Below are positions 11,501-23,116 of a DNA stretch of 64,000 nucleotides, piece by piece (the first letter of the stretch is position 1; every line of letters starts with the position of its first letter). The notes under the pieces were generated by a model. The model searched no databases and was not told the origin of the DNA. It worked only from the letters and a program-made list of their open reading frames with translations. The translations under genes were made by a program, and so were the position numbers. Source of the DNA: Xestospongia bergquistia (taxonomy: Eukaryota; Porifera; Demospongiae; Haplosclerida; Petrosiidae); the NCBI GenBank assembly GCA_963965975.1, contig OZ014412.1, positions 7,440,708 through 7,504,707 on the forward strand, in the 5' to 3' direction.

Positions 11501-14500
11501 TGGTAAGATTGCATTATATTTGAATATTATAATATATTTGACAGTTGTGCTGCAAATGTTTTCATCATTGAAAATGTTAGTGATTTACTAGAAAGCAATT
11601 TATCAATGCATAGTTAGATATATATTAGCACACAGAAATCTGTGTCACTCTGATTTTGTAAGTTCCAAACCCAAGAAAGTTTTGTCATATTGCAATTGAT
11701 TTGACCTATACAATAAAGCACTGAAGTTTTAAAGGCTGTAAAGCATTTATTATAACATGTATTATGCATTAGAGGCTTCATTGGTTGCTATGTACATTAT
11801 CAGTTTAATTGCTTTTAATTTTTGTATTTAACAATAGAATAAAGTCTTAAAATTGACCATAGGATCATATATTTATAGTTGAGCTTCCTTTATGGATTCC
11901 CTACAAAAAACCTGTCTAATACAGATATAATGTATATTCTAAAATGAGTTCCAATACCTACAATATTTTCACATTCTCAAAAGTACAGAAACTTTCATAT
12001 TCTGCGTAACAAATAATTTTGTTGTCCATATAATAAACATGGAAATTGGGGGTTAATGATGTTAGATATAATAGCATTAACTCCATTGAGCATATCTCCA
12101 TACAAATAATTATAATCTCTAAATAAAGGATATGTCTGCAACCAGGATAACTTTTGCCTGGTCCCAATGAGTCCAGAATAGAGTGGTTCCACTGCAAATG
12201 TATGTGGCCAAAATAAATTAAGTAAAAATCAAGTTTTAGCATCATAAATCCTGGGAAGAAAGTGACAGTATGATGTATTAGTGTGTATCCATCTTTCTAT
12301 AGTGGCCACAGTAATTTTGTTGTCCATATAATAAACACTAACTCTAATAATGGGGGTGCATGATGGTAGCATTAACTTCATTGAACATATCTTCGTGAAA
12401 ACAATTATTACCTCTAAATAAAGGATATGTCTGCAGCCAGGACACTTTTGCCTAGTCCTGTAGATGTATGTAGCCCAAAAGAGTTATTAAATAAGTTTTA
12501 GCTTTGTAAATCCTGGGAAGAGGGTGGCAATATTAATATGTATCCATCTTTCTATAGTGGCAACAGTGAAGTTGTCTGCTAATAAATATAATACATCAGA
12601 GTCAGTTGGAGGAGTACAGGTGTGTGCAGACTTAATTAATGCAACTCTGGGATCTGATCAAAGTTTGCAAGTAAATTTTGTTCTTAATAATGGATCAGCA
12701 TTGTGGAATCGTAAGAGTTGGACAATAAACTTTAATGTTTATTGAGATGCTATTTTTTAGAGGATTATTCTCTATTCAATATTGATCCTCGTTATTTTAC
12801 TTTTATTGCATCTAGTACACAAGTATGTGTTACTATCAGAATTAGAGATGACAACATCAGAGAACCCTTACTTGAGTTCTTCAATATAACGTTACTACCT
12901 TATGATCCAATTACAAGTCCTACTCCAGGTTATACAGGACTAACTGTAGATACAACACCTTCAATTATATATATAGAAGATGATGATGGTAAGCTAACTA
13001 ATCATTATGTCACTCACATTTAATACTTGAGCAAAAGCTGAGGTTAGATTTGAGCAATCTTCTGTCACATTCTCTGAAGCTGATGGTGATCAAAATATCT
13101 ATGTTATACTAGATGGAAGACAAATATCAAACAATAAAACTGTGGAACTCTATGATATTAAAACAAGTAATCACTTGCTAGAAGTCAACATAGCAAGACT
13201 CAATGACCCAATTGATCTATTGATCTATTTCCTTTCTTTCCTAGATCAAACTTTTGGAATTCTTACAATTGTTAGTGGTGCACCTCCTCAAAGACAAACT
13301 GTTGTCTTTCCTGTTGTCAATAACAATATTGCTCTGGAATTGGATAAATTGACACAACTTGGTTTAAGAAATTACAGTATACTTCAAATAGATAATCCAT
13401 TTACTATGAATGTAACAGTTGTGGATGATGATGGTAAATAAAAAATAGATACTAGAGCTCTGTAAATAAATTTATTTACTTCAATTTATAATTAAACTTG
13501 CAATTCTATTGTATTTCTCTTTAGTTGTTACTGCAAAGTTTAGTCAGTCCCTATACTCTTACAATGAGGATCATGGTGTAGTATCAGATATTAATGTTGT
13601 ATTATCTAATGAAATTGCTCAAGATCTTAATTTAACTGTATCTGGAGGTGATAAATGTTTACTTTGTGATTGTTAGTATCTATAGATTGTTACTGTAGGA
13701 CCTGGTATTCAACCTTCAACAGTTGAAATATCTGGTGTTAATATAAACCAAACTATGACATTTACAGCACATGGAGCACAGTTTCAAGGACTACCTAGTT
13801 TTACTATCATCAATGATACTGTTGCCCTGGAGACCATTGAACAATACAGTTTTTCCGTTAGTAACCCTTCCATAACTAATGGTGTCACACTAGGTCCAGA
13901 TTCAACAATACAAATTACAGATGATGATGGTAATAATTATAACAAACCTGTATATACTGTGGAGCAATAACATGTTCCTTGTTAAGAGTACTAGCTCTAA
14001 TACCACTTAAGTGTATTTGCATAGTTTAACCTTAATCTGTATATACATATATGACCATCTTATCCTCAATGTCATTGTTTTAATTATTCTTTTAGTTGTT
14101 ACCGTGAATTTTAGTCAGAGTTTGTATTCATACAGTGAGAATCATGGAGTAGCTTCAGATATTACTATTATATTAAGTACTGCAATAGCTCAAAGTCTTA
14201 CTGTCACTGTATCTGGAGGTAATGATAAATGTACTATAACTGTTTAATATCTTGTTACTTTAGGACCTGGTACACAACCTTTAACAGTTGAAATATCTGG
14301 TGTTAATGTAAATGAAATGATTACACTTGTGGGACGTGGATCTCAATCTCAAGGACTATCTAGCTTTATTATCATCAATGATACTGTTGCCCTGGAGACA
14401 ACAGAACAATATGGTCTCTCTTTTAGTAATCCCTCAATAATTAGTGGTGTTACACTGGGGCCAGATACAACAATACAAATTATGGATGATGATGGTAAGC

Positions 14501-17500
14501 ATCTATGAAGTGTATATTAACTGCTTTTTGTAAAAAATGCAACCATGATTGAATTAATTAATCTTTTCATTGCTGATTATCCATTAAATATTTTTATTTT
14601 CTATATCTCTTCAGCTGTTACAGTCAATTTTAGTCAAAGTTTGTATTCTTACAGTGAGAATCATGGAGTAGTATCAGATATTACTATTACATTAAGTACT
14701 ACAATAGCTCAAATTCTTACTGTCACTGTATCTGGAGGTAATGAGCTTATTACTCTCTATACTCTGTAATATTTTCTTTAGGACCAGGCATCCAAATTCC
14801 AACAGTCGAAATATCTGGTATCAATATAAATAGTACAATCACATTTATAGCACAAGGATCAAGATATCAAGAATTGCCTACTTTTACTATCATCGATGAC
14901 ACTGTTCCCCTGGAAACCACTGAACAATATAATCTTTCTCTTCGTTATCCTTCTATAACCAATGATGTAACACTGGGTCCAGATACAATAATTCACATTA
15001 TAGATGATGATGGTAAACCAAAGATCAAAGTATACACACAACTTTTACTTAATAGATCACAACAATATTTACTAAGAATAAAAGAAATAGCTTGCTATAG
15101 TAGCTAATTAATGGTACAACTGTTCTTATTAGATGTAGTATAACACAAGTTAGTGATATTAGTTTGTGTTCTATAAAGTATTAAATGATTTTATGATTTC
15201 ATTAGGGTAGTCCTCCTCTATATTTTAAATGGTACAAAGATGGTTCACAATTTCTAGGTAGTGATTCAGATCCTGGTACTTTGAGATTGGATCTAGTTGT
15301 TTTAGAAAATAGTGGTATATATGAATGCTGAGTCATCAATGCTTATGGTAATGATTCCATTAACTCTACACTCAAGTGTTTATGGTGATTAGGATGTGGT
15401 CAATTCATCATTTAATAAACCCATGAGGCAGATATACTATTACTAACTTCAATGACAGTATACAAGTAATGGTTGTTTTATGTGATCAACTTATTCTAAC
15501 CTGTACTAATTATTATCAACTTATATTAATGGACAACCCCCTCTAAATATAATAATAATATTATTTAACAATAACAATCTATACTACAATTAATATAGCC
15601 TATCAATCATACATGTATCTTAATAAAATATTATATGTATATTAATAAATTATTTTTACTAACAAAATATCGTGTGGTGATTAAAATCACTCTAAAAACA
15701 GGTCATTATTTCAAGACTTGGATAAACATATACTGTTAGACATTAACAATGTGTACTGCAATTTAGTGTAGCTTATTAATTAAGAATATATCTTAATAAA
15801 ATATTAATTTATATATATATATATCTATACACTTACATGCACATATCTATTAATAATAGTGAGGCTAGTGATGAACATATACAGTTAGGTATTTAAATAT
15901 CAATTTCTTATAATGAGTTATTATTGATTTTTAAATAGACAGCTTGCTAAATTATAATAATTTAATCACTGATCATTACATTTGCTGTAATTTATTAGAA
16001 TTAATTGTACATATATATTTTCTCAAATCTTATCTGTTTTATTATTTCCAAAGCATTCAATATTACAATGAACACAGTATATGTATATACTTTAATAGAC
16101 AATTGGCTTTAAAAAATTCTTTCTTCTTTGTTTTTTAGTTAATGCAGAAATATTGAACAAAACTGGAGGATTTGTTACCAAAAATAAAGGACAAAATGTG
16201 ACATTCAATTGTACTGCTGAAGGTGTTCCACAACCTGTTATTGTATGGAGAAAAAATGGACAAATATTATCGAACACAAGTAGAGTAACAATTGTATCAT
16301 TACAGGAGTCTAATGGTTTTCACACAAAGTATATTCCTACTACAAGTGTGATAATAATCATAAACTTAAGAGGAAATGATAATGGTAACTACTCCTGTCG
16401 AGCTGATAATGCAGTTAAAACTGGATCTGTTTTAATGACACCATATGTACTCCAAGTAGTTGAATGTAAGTGAATTAATTGATTTTCATTTGTAATTATC
16501 TATTTTCAGCTTTACCAACAAACTACTGTTTAAATTCTCCTTGTGGTAAACATGGTAAATGTCACAGTTTGAGTAATGGATATATGTGTGATTGTTCTAG
16601 TGGATATACTGGTATTAATTGTGAACATGGTAAGTTTATCTCTTGCTTATTAGAGTGCACAAACATTTACTCAAAACAATGAAGCATAATCATGTCTCTC
16701 CTCATTAATGCCTATGCACAATAACAACGATAGAAATAGCATTATTTCTAAGCAATAGTCATAAATAGATGCAGATCACTACATAGTTTTTATCATTCTC
16801 ATCTTTATATTTTATTTTTTTGTCTATATTACTTCTAGTTACTCCACTGATTGTTCGTCACTTTAAACCACCTGCTACTAACATACCACTTAGTCCTGGA
16901 ACACAAATACCTCCTAATGTTACTATTGATGTTGGACAAGATGCTATAGTAGCTAATGGTACAACTGTTCTTATTAGATGTAATATAACACAAGTTAGTA
17001 ATTAGTTTGTATTCTATTAAGTATTAAACGATTTCATTATTTCATTAGGGTAGTCCTCCTCTATACTTGAAATGGTACAAAGATGGTTCGCAATTTCTAA
17101 GTGGTGATTCAGATCCTGGTACTTTGAGATTGGATGTAGTTGTTTTAAGAAATAGTGGTATATATGAATGCCGAGTCAGCAATGCTTATGGCAATGATGC
17201 TATTAACTCTACACTCAGTGTTTATGGTAAGTAAGTTGCTGTGAGTTTGTCATTTAATAAACCTAAGAGGCAATATATTATAAAATATTTTAGACAACAA
17301 AATATGCACATATATAACAGTACATTTGACATGCAAACGTTATTAATATAGCTCAGTATGCTATCTTCTTTATTTTTTTAAGTTAATGCAGAAGTATTGA
17401 ACAAAATTGGAGGATTTGTTACCAAAAATAAAGGACAAAATGTGACATTCAACTGTACTGCTGATGGTGTTCCACAACCTGTAATTTTATGGAGAAAAAA

Positions 17501-20500
17501 TGGACAACTCTTATTGAATACAAGTAGAGTAACAATTGTATCATCACAGGAGTCTAATGATTTTCACACAAACTATATTCCTACTACAAGTGTGATAATA
17601 ATCAAAGATTTGAGAGGAAATGATAATGGTAGCTACTCCTGTCGAGCTGATAATGCAGTTAAAACTGGATCTATTTTAATGACACCATATGTACTCCAAG
17701 TAGTTGAACGTAAGGAATTAAGTGATTTTCATTTGTAATTGTCTATTTTCAGCTTTACCAACAAACTACTGTTTAAATTCTCCTTGTGGTAAACATGGTA
17801 AATGTCACAGTTTGAGTAATGGATATATATGTGATTGTTCTAGTGGATATACTGGTATTAATTGTGAACAAGGTAAGTTTATACAAAGCAATGCATACTG
17901 TGTTATATTATCTTTAATTATATAGTTGTGGTAATCTACATTTTACCAAAAATTATACAACCACCTAGAAATACTCCAGGGAATCTTTATTCCACTGTTA
18001 ACCTTACTTGTAGAGCTACTGGTAATCCTATTCCTACTATTTTGTGGTATAAAAATGATGTGTTAATTTCAAATGACAACAATGATCCTTCTGTATTAAT
18101 GTTTACTGAACTGAATTTAAACAATAGAGGATTCTATCACTGTGAAGCTAAGAGTCTAATTAGAGGAAATATTATCTCAGTGAACTCTTCAAGTGTTATA
18201 TTAAACATTTCAGGTATTAATTGAGATAATGTGATAAGTGTTTAACTGACAATTTAATATTCAATATAGATGTTGTTCAATATAAAGCTGAAATGAAAAT
18301 ATCAGAAGATTATGTGACAACCAATATAACTGTATTAGAGATTATTCTGGATATCATTAATCAGGTAAAGCTTGTATATGTGTATGTATATATAAATTTA
18401 TATATTGTATTTATATATTGATAGAGTAATAGTTTACTTTCTGGTAGAAGATTGTACAGTTTAAATACTTTCTTTTTATTCATACAACTTCTTGGTTCAA
18501 ATAACATTAAGTAAGTCTGTACTTTAGACTAGAGACATAATATTTCTCACTTTAATTTACAGTTACACTGCACAACTTAATACTATTCCTATTGTTGTTA
18601 CTTTGGTAACAAAGAATGAAGCTACTGAACAACTCAGAGTTAGAGTACAACAACAATTGACTACACTAAGTGTACAAATCAAAGTTAATGTTTCATTTGA
18701 TAAAGTGGAGAGATTTGGTATGTCAATATAATTAACATAACTTGAATATCTATAACTTCATCAAGATGGTTGTCCTGCTACCAATACTACTATACCATCA
18801 CATTCTGGAAGACATGATCTTAATATCACTATTTTGTGGCCTGAAGCTAACATTGGAGTACAAGTCATCAGAAGTTGTCCTTGTGGCAACAAAAGTTCAG
18901 AAGAAGGAGGAATTCTTCAAGCTACTAGATATTGTGGAGGAGACTTCACCAGTGGAGCAATGTGGACTGAACCAAATGTAGCAGCTTGTAATTTTAGTGA
19001 TCTAACTCGTGAAATATGTGGCTTAAGAAATGTTTGTCAATATACTCAACTGTAATATTGATTGAAAGTATTACTTTGTTTAGGCACCAGTTGCCAAAAA
19101 AGTAAAACAACTGGAGAACCTCACTAGTAATAGCAGTAGATTAGGTTCTACTGAAGTGATAGCAAGTGTGAGTGTCCTGATAACAGCTACAGAAGATGTC
19201 TCTGGAAATTTTACTGTAAGACTTCTCTTGTAATTGTTCTTACAAACTATTTATTATTATATTTATAGTTGTCTACAACATTTTTGGAAGTGGTTGACAA
19301 TATTATAAGTGTCAATCAAAACACTTTACAGACTAGCCAAACAAACTCTAATACATCAGCTAAGTCAGTTGACTTTGTATACTATCAGATATCAATATTG
19401 TCTATTTACATATAGAATGTTAGAAGCTATTGAGTCAGTTGTAGAGAGTATACCAATTAGTAATATTTCTGAACCAGTTATAATAACACAACAATCATTT
19501 GCTGTATCTGTACAACAAGTGAATATTGAAGAATTTACACAATCTGGTCAAAGATTCAGTGTAAATTATAGAGGATTTTCAAATGGAAATCAAACTCTTA
19601 ACTCTAATGATTTAGTATTTGGAACAACTAGTCAACAATCAATGGCAACTATCAGTTTACCAAACAATTTACTGAGTACAATTCCAAATATTACTAATAA
19701 TACTAGAATCACTCATTCAGTCTTCACTACTGAGTCTCTATTCCTGAGGAGAATTAATAACTTTCTTGAGATTGGTAGTATCATCATCTCAACTACTGTT
19801 GTAGGAATAGATACAATAAGTGGACTAGATCCTCCAGTAGGTCTTAGTTTCCAGATTAATCCAGTAAGTATTGTGGCATGTTTTTCATAATGAACATTCT
19901 AATTTTGTTATAGAATTTAAATGGATCATCTCCACAATGTTCATTTTGGAATCAATCTTTAGACAGTAAGTTGAATTAGTTATTGTGTTAGTATAACTGT
20001 TCCTGTTAGATGGATATGGAGACTGGTCTAATAAAGGATGTCATAACACTACTAATAATAAAACAGAAATTCTATGTGAATGTAATCATCTTACTAACTT
20101 TGCTATATTAATGGTAAGTAATAAAATAATTAATATTGTTATTTATTATTATGATTTATAGGATGTATCTCCTGTTATTAATGAACCAATAGAGCAAAGT
20201 GAACTAACATTGTTGTTAGATTCTGTGACTTACATTGGTATCATTGTCTCTATCTTTTGTCTGACTATTACTATCATCTCTTACTTTGCTAACAAGTATG
20301 TTATTAATTCATATTCATTTTATTATATTATCTTGATAGGAAACTACGTACTTCTGAACATGGACAACTTCTTCTTAACTTGTGTTTTGCTTTAATGGGT
20401 CTCTATATTGCCTTTATTTTTGCAGTTCATAGTCGTACTATTCCTTTTCTCTGTGCTGCTACAGCTGCTGTATTGCAGTATTTCTTTTTAGTAACTTTCA

Positions 20501-21447
20501 TGGTCATGGCTGCTGAGGCTATCAACTTGTATATGAATTTAGTGATTGTCCTTGGAAGAAAAATTCATCATTTTGTTTTAAAAGCTACCATATCATCATG
20601 GAGTAAGTACTTAATATCATTGGTATGATGTACTATATAATGATTTCTTACTTGTAGTTACTCCATTGTTCATTGTCTTGTTCTGTTTTGCTCCCAATTG
20701 TAAAAACTACTTGAGTGATCATTTGTAAGTAGTTATATTTGTATATAAAATGTTTAGATTTTATTATTATATAGTTGTCGTGCCTTTAATGAACCATACT
20801 ATATTGGTATGATAGTTCCATTTCTGATCATCTATTTGTTTAATTGGGTGGTGTTCATCATCATCATTGTTTCTCTTCTACGAAAAAACTTCCAGTCAGA
20901 TATAAAAACAAAGAACAATAATAACATAACATTTGTTCGCCAACAACTTCTTATAACTGTAACATTGTCTATCTTGCTTGGTCTTGGATGGGGTATTGGA
21001 TTGTTAGCCACTCAAGATATTCATACCAATAAGACAGTACGAGATCTCTTTGCTGCATTGTTTGTGATTCTCACTGCTTTTCATGGTCTGTTCATTTTTA
21101 TAATGCATTGTCTTCGTTCCAAAGAAGTGAGGAATACTTGGAAGCGATGGTTCTATGGTGCCACTGGCAAAGACTTCAATGAACTCACATCTTCTGCATT
21201 TTTCACTAAGCAAAAAAAACATGTTCCTAGTACAACAGGAGGTTTACGCACAACTATCGGGCAACAAGCAGTGAGTGTTTCTGAAACAGCTCTAGAGAGT
21301 ATGAAGACAGAATCAAAGATAGAAGGTGTTGTGTCTGCTGAGACAACATTTATTGAAATTGAAGATGAAAATGAAAAGAAAATGTTGGAAGCTGAAGAAG
21401 AGAAACAATATCAGTCACAAAGTGTGTCTAACATCCAGGATTCATAA
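8290..21447 (+). CDS. Gene A: Calx-beta/Ig/EGF adhesion G-protein-coupled receptor (about 2,414 aa)
   Basis: A single spliced frame runs from the ATG at 8290 to the TAA at 21445-21447; my exon set sums to 7,245 nt, an exact multiple of three. Domain order with approximate residues: signal peptide 1-18; Cys-rich module to 81; eight Calx-beta domains 82-1053; Ig 1054-1162; EGF 1163-1202; Ig 1203-1313; Ig 1314-1422; EGF 1423-1462; Ig 1463-1558; undefined (SEA-like?) 1559-1670; hormone-receptor-like 1671-1759; GAIN with GPS 1760-2036; 7TM from 2037 to about 2330; cytoplasmic tail to 2414. Adhesion GPCRs self-cleave at the GPS and signal through a tethered agonist. Stacked Calx-beta repeats on such a receptor recall vertebrate ADGRV1, though the Ig/EGF/HRM part differs. 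No lesion was found in the chosen frame. One relic Ig exon pair sits in an intron (15100-15400). Confidence 0.88.
9992..15012 (+). CDS. Gene A exons 3-18: eight Calx-beta domains
   Basis: Exons: 9992-10138, 10181-10402, 10579-10767, 10816-11016, 11061-11237, 11284-11502, 12558-12710, 12761-12988, 13038-13166, 13245-13433, 13525-13647, 13699-13929, 14096-14218, 14264-14494, 14615-14737, 14782-15012. All are phase 1-1. Each Calx-beta domain is built by two exons; the first carries the FSQxxYSxxE start and the second the V-x-LE-x(3)-E...DDD end with the acidic (I-x-I-x-DDDG) loop expected of these calcium-binding beta-sandwiches. The last three domains (exon pairs of 123 + 231 nt) are near copies of each other, a local tandem expansion. 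Domains 1-7 match those of genes B and C in order; B and C have one fewer copy of the 123 + 231 type. Confidence 0.88.
11990..12510. repeat. Intronic repeat, two copies in gene A
   Basis: Within the 1-kb intron between exons 8 and 9, about 11990-12240 and 12300-12510 are diverged copies of one element (shared phrases: tgtccatataataaaca, gcattaact-cattga-catat, ctctaaataaaggatatgtctgca-ccagga-acttttgcct). Single copies sit in the matching introns of gene B (about 32710-32890) and gene C (about 55270-55440). No coding potential; it could be an old short transposable element carried along by gene duplication. Confidence 0.6.
15100..15390 (+). pseudogene. Dead Ig exon pair inside a gene A intron
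   Basis: A partial copy of the two-exon Ig domain at 16839-17226: the end of the first exon (about 15100-15147), a short intron, and the second exon (15206 onwards). The copy has an in-frame TGA at 15329-15331 where the intact exon has CGA (GAATGCCGAGTC), plus a 1-nt insertion further on (acactcaagtg versus acactcagtg). The splice model of gene A skips it and keeps frame. The following 15391-16138 is very AT-rich and otherwise empty. Confidence 0.75.
16139..18213 (+). CDS. Gene A Ig-EGF-Ig-Ig-EGF-Ig block
   Basis: Exons: 16139-16465 (Ig, with VTFNCTA...WRKNG...YSCRADN), 16510-16629 (EGF, C-x4-PCGKHGKCHSLSNGY then CDCSSGYTGINCE), 16839-16993 plus 17049-17226 (Ig over two exons), 17383-17709 (Ig), 17753-17872 (EGF), 17926-18213 (Ig). 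The Ig exon at 17383 and EGF at 17753 are near-identical to those at 16139 and 16510, so an Ig-EGF exon pair was duplicated. Both EGF modules keep six cysteines. They lie between the Calx-beta stack and the GAIN region and probably serve as adhesive or spacer modules. Confidence 0.87.
18270..20113 (+). CDS. Gene A hormone-receptor-like domain, GAIN domain and GPS
   Basis: Exons: 18270-18364, 18425-18510, 18563-18717, 18766-19031, 19084-19215, 19269-19363, 19416-19863, 19914-19965, 20010-20113. Exon 18766-19031 has the HRM-like pattern DGCP...ILWPEANIG...RYCGG...W-x-EPN, with six or more cysteines. Its donor must be the weak GTTTGT at 19032 to stay in frame; the stronger-looking GTAATA at 19052 leads to a stop. 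The later exons form a GAIN domain ending in a complete GPS: CSFWN, a G-x-W-S-x-KGC stretch, then CECNHLTNFAILM. The HL-T cleavage tripeptide is intact, so self-proteolysis and a tethered agonist starting TNFAILM are expected. Confidence 0.88.
20162..21447 (+). CDS. Gene A seven-transmembrane domain and cytoplasmic tail
   Basis: Exons: 20162-20295 (linker and TM1), 20340-20602, 20658-20724, 20775-21447. Seven hydrophobic segments can be followed. The family's usual landmarks are present: a charged RxxxHGQLLLNL-type start of TM2, AEAINLYMNLV at the end of TM3, and LGLGWGIGLLA in TM6. After TM7 (FHGLFIFIMHCLRSKEVR) comes a tail of about 100 residues rich in Ser/Thr and then Glu/Lys, with no PDZ-type end that I would trust. 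It places gene A among adhesion (family B2) GPCRs. Confidence 0.9.
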
Positions 21448-21465
21448 ACAAGTTTACTAATTATA

Positions 21466-21471
21466 AATAAA
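21466..21471 (+). terminator. Polyadenylation signal of gene A
   Basis: AATAAA 19 bp after the gene A stop codon, in a suitable T-rich context. Confidence 0.5.
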
Positions 21472-23039
21472 TTAAATAATTTTGTTTGTACAGTAGCAGT
21501 GTTTACTTTCTTCATTTAACTTTTTATTAAAGCTTGAGTCATTTTTAATCTTATTAATATTTTGTCTTTCAAAGGCTTAGAGTTGACTTTTATAAATGAA
21601 CCATTAGCTGTTGATGTATTCAAATAATAATATTTATATAATAGCTTCAAAATATTGTTACTTCATTTAACTCCTGTCAATTACAATAATCTAGTAATTT
21701 TTATAAATGAAGATTATAAACTGATTTTCTTACTATTTATTATTATCTACACTATTTCTGAGTAGATAAAGTAATATGTATAGGGAAGTTAATTTTTATT
21801 CACTGTCATTGATGTAATAAAGGTGGAGTTATATATAATTGGTGATTGTTTAATAATAATGTTTTTATAATATGATGCTATGTCTGCTTGCTATATCTAT
21901 AAATTGAGTACTTTTAAGAGTATGGAATAAGAGTTGAATGTCTCTCTATTTCAGCTAACATAATATAATGGAATCTATAACAAAATAATTAATTAACAGA
22001 TAATTATATCACAATTTATAATGTATTATTAGTACAGAGATATTTAGTGTCAGTTTTGTGACAATGCAAGAATAAAGTGTATATTACTTAGTTAGTTCTT
22101 ATATAATTACATAAAATTATTGTATGTCATAATAATTCCCTTTGTATATGACAATGGTATGTGTAATTAATGGGTAACTTTATTTACATATCTCTTTAAT
22201 ATTTATTGGTTGTGGTAATACAGTTACTATAGTCCTATGAGATGTCATTATATATTGTCACCAATATTATGAAGAAAAAGACATTGATACAGTAATCACT
22301 ATGTAAGTAAGCCTAAAAATTGTTACAACGCTTAGTTGTAAATTGTTACAGGCGATATATGTATGCAATAACATAAGTATATGTCGGATTCGCCTCGCAA
22401 TGCTAGTTAATTGCCCCATTTGGGTTAAAATAATCTTGATTTAAATAATAAGTTAAATATAATATCCAGACTCCAGACTGACTAGGATGAATGTGAATGG
22501 TTTAAATAGTGAATTTAGCGGTCTCATGATTAAAACAATATGATTGGTTAATGTAGCGTGGGAAAATAAAATACAATGAATCTGATTAGTCCTTTAAACA
22601 ATGAATCTGATTGGTCTATTATTTATTGATCATAAACTTCCTCCATATATGTATGTAATAACATATATATATATATATATTTACAGATATATATGTGTGT
22701 GTGATATGTTATGTATATATATATATATGTAAATACATAATTATTATATATATTAATATACATAATTATCTAAATATATTTAGTTTAAATCCATGAGTCG
22801 ATCCAGCTCTTGCTCTGAAAGGTCATTGATTTCCATCTACATCTCTTCATTGTCCTCAGCTTCCTTTTCTACTCTTTCTTGATGTTCTATATATCCATAT
22901 CTTCTCTCCCTTCTGCACCATGTACATTTCTACTCTCAGCAAAATATTGAGTGGAATGTTCTAGAACGAAGAAGCTTTGACCAAACTACAAAAAATGACA
23001 AAAGTCAAATTTGACAAGTATGCTATTTTAGTCAAATTA
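21472..23039. other. Intergenic region between gene A and Ig1
   Basis: No gene. About 21951-22260 matches 3890-4170. A strongly palindromic AT/GT microsatellite lies at 22655-22735 (gtaataacatatata... against ...tatatatgtaaatac). On the minus strand 22935-22795 reads as a Glu/Lys-rich peptide with a stop, ending MEINDLSEQELDRLMDL; this may be a fossil of a transposon protein but cannot be named. Confidence 0.45.
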
Positions 23040-23116
23040 TGAAATTAAAAATTAACAAGGGTTCTTCAGACTCCAAAAAGTTTGGACCCAGTGTGACAAC
23101 GTTGTTGTCTGCAAAT
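23040..23116 (+). promoter_or_regulatory. Conserved 5' leader of the Ig-type receptor genes (Ig1 copy)
   Basis: The phrase attaacaagggttct-cagactccaaaa followed by cagtgtgacaac directly precedes the start ATG and recurs before Ig2 (about 39380-39451) and Ig3 (about 61966-62029). It is probably the 5' UTR and core promoter. No TATA box was identified with confidence. Confidence 0.45.

Noticed and set aside
21004-21222. Minus-strand ORF over the last gene A exon
   Set aside because: Antisense to the well-supported 7TM and tail frame.
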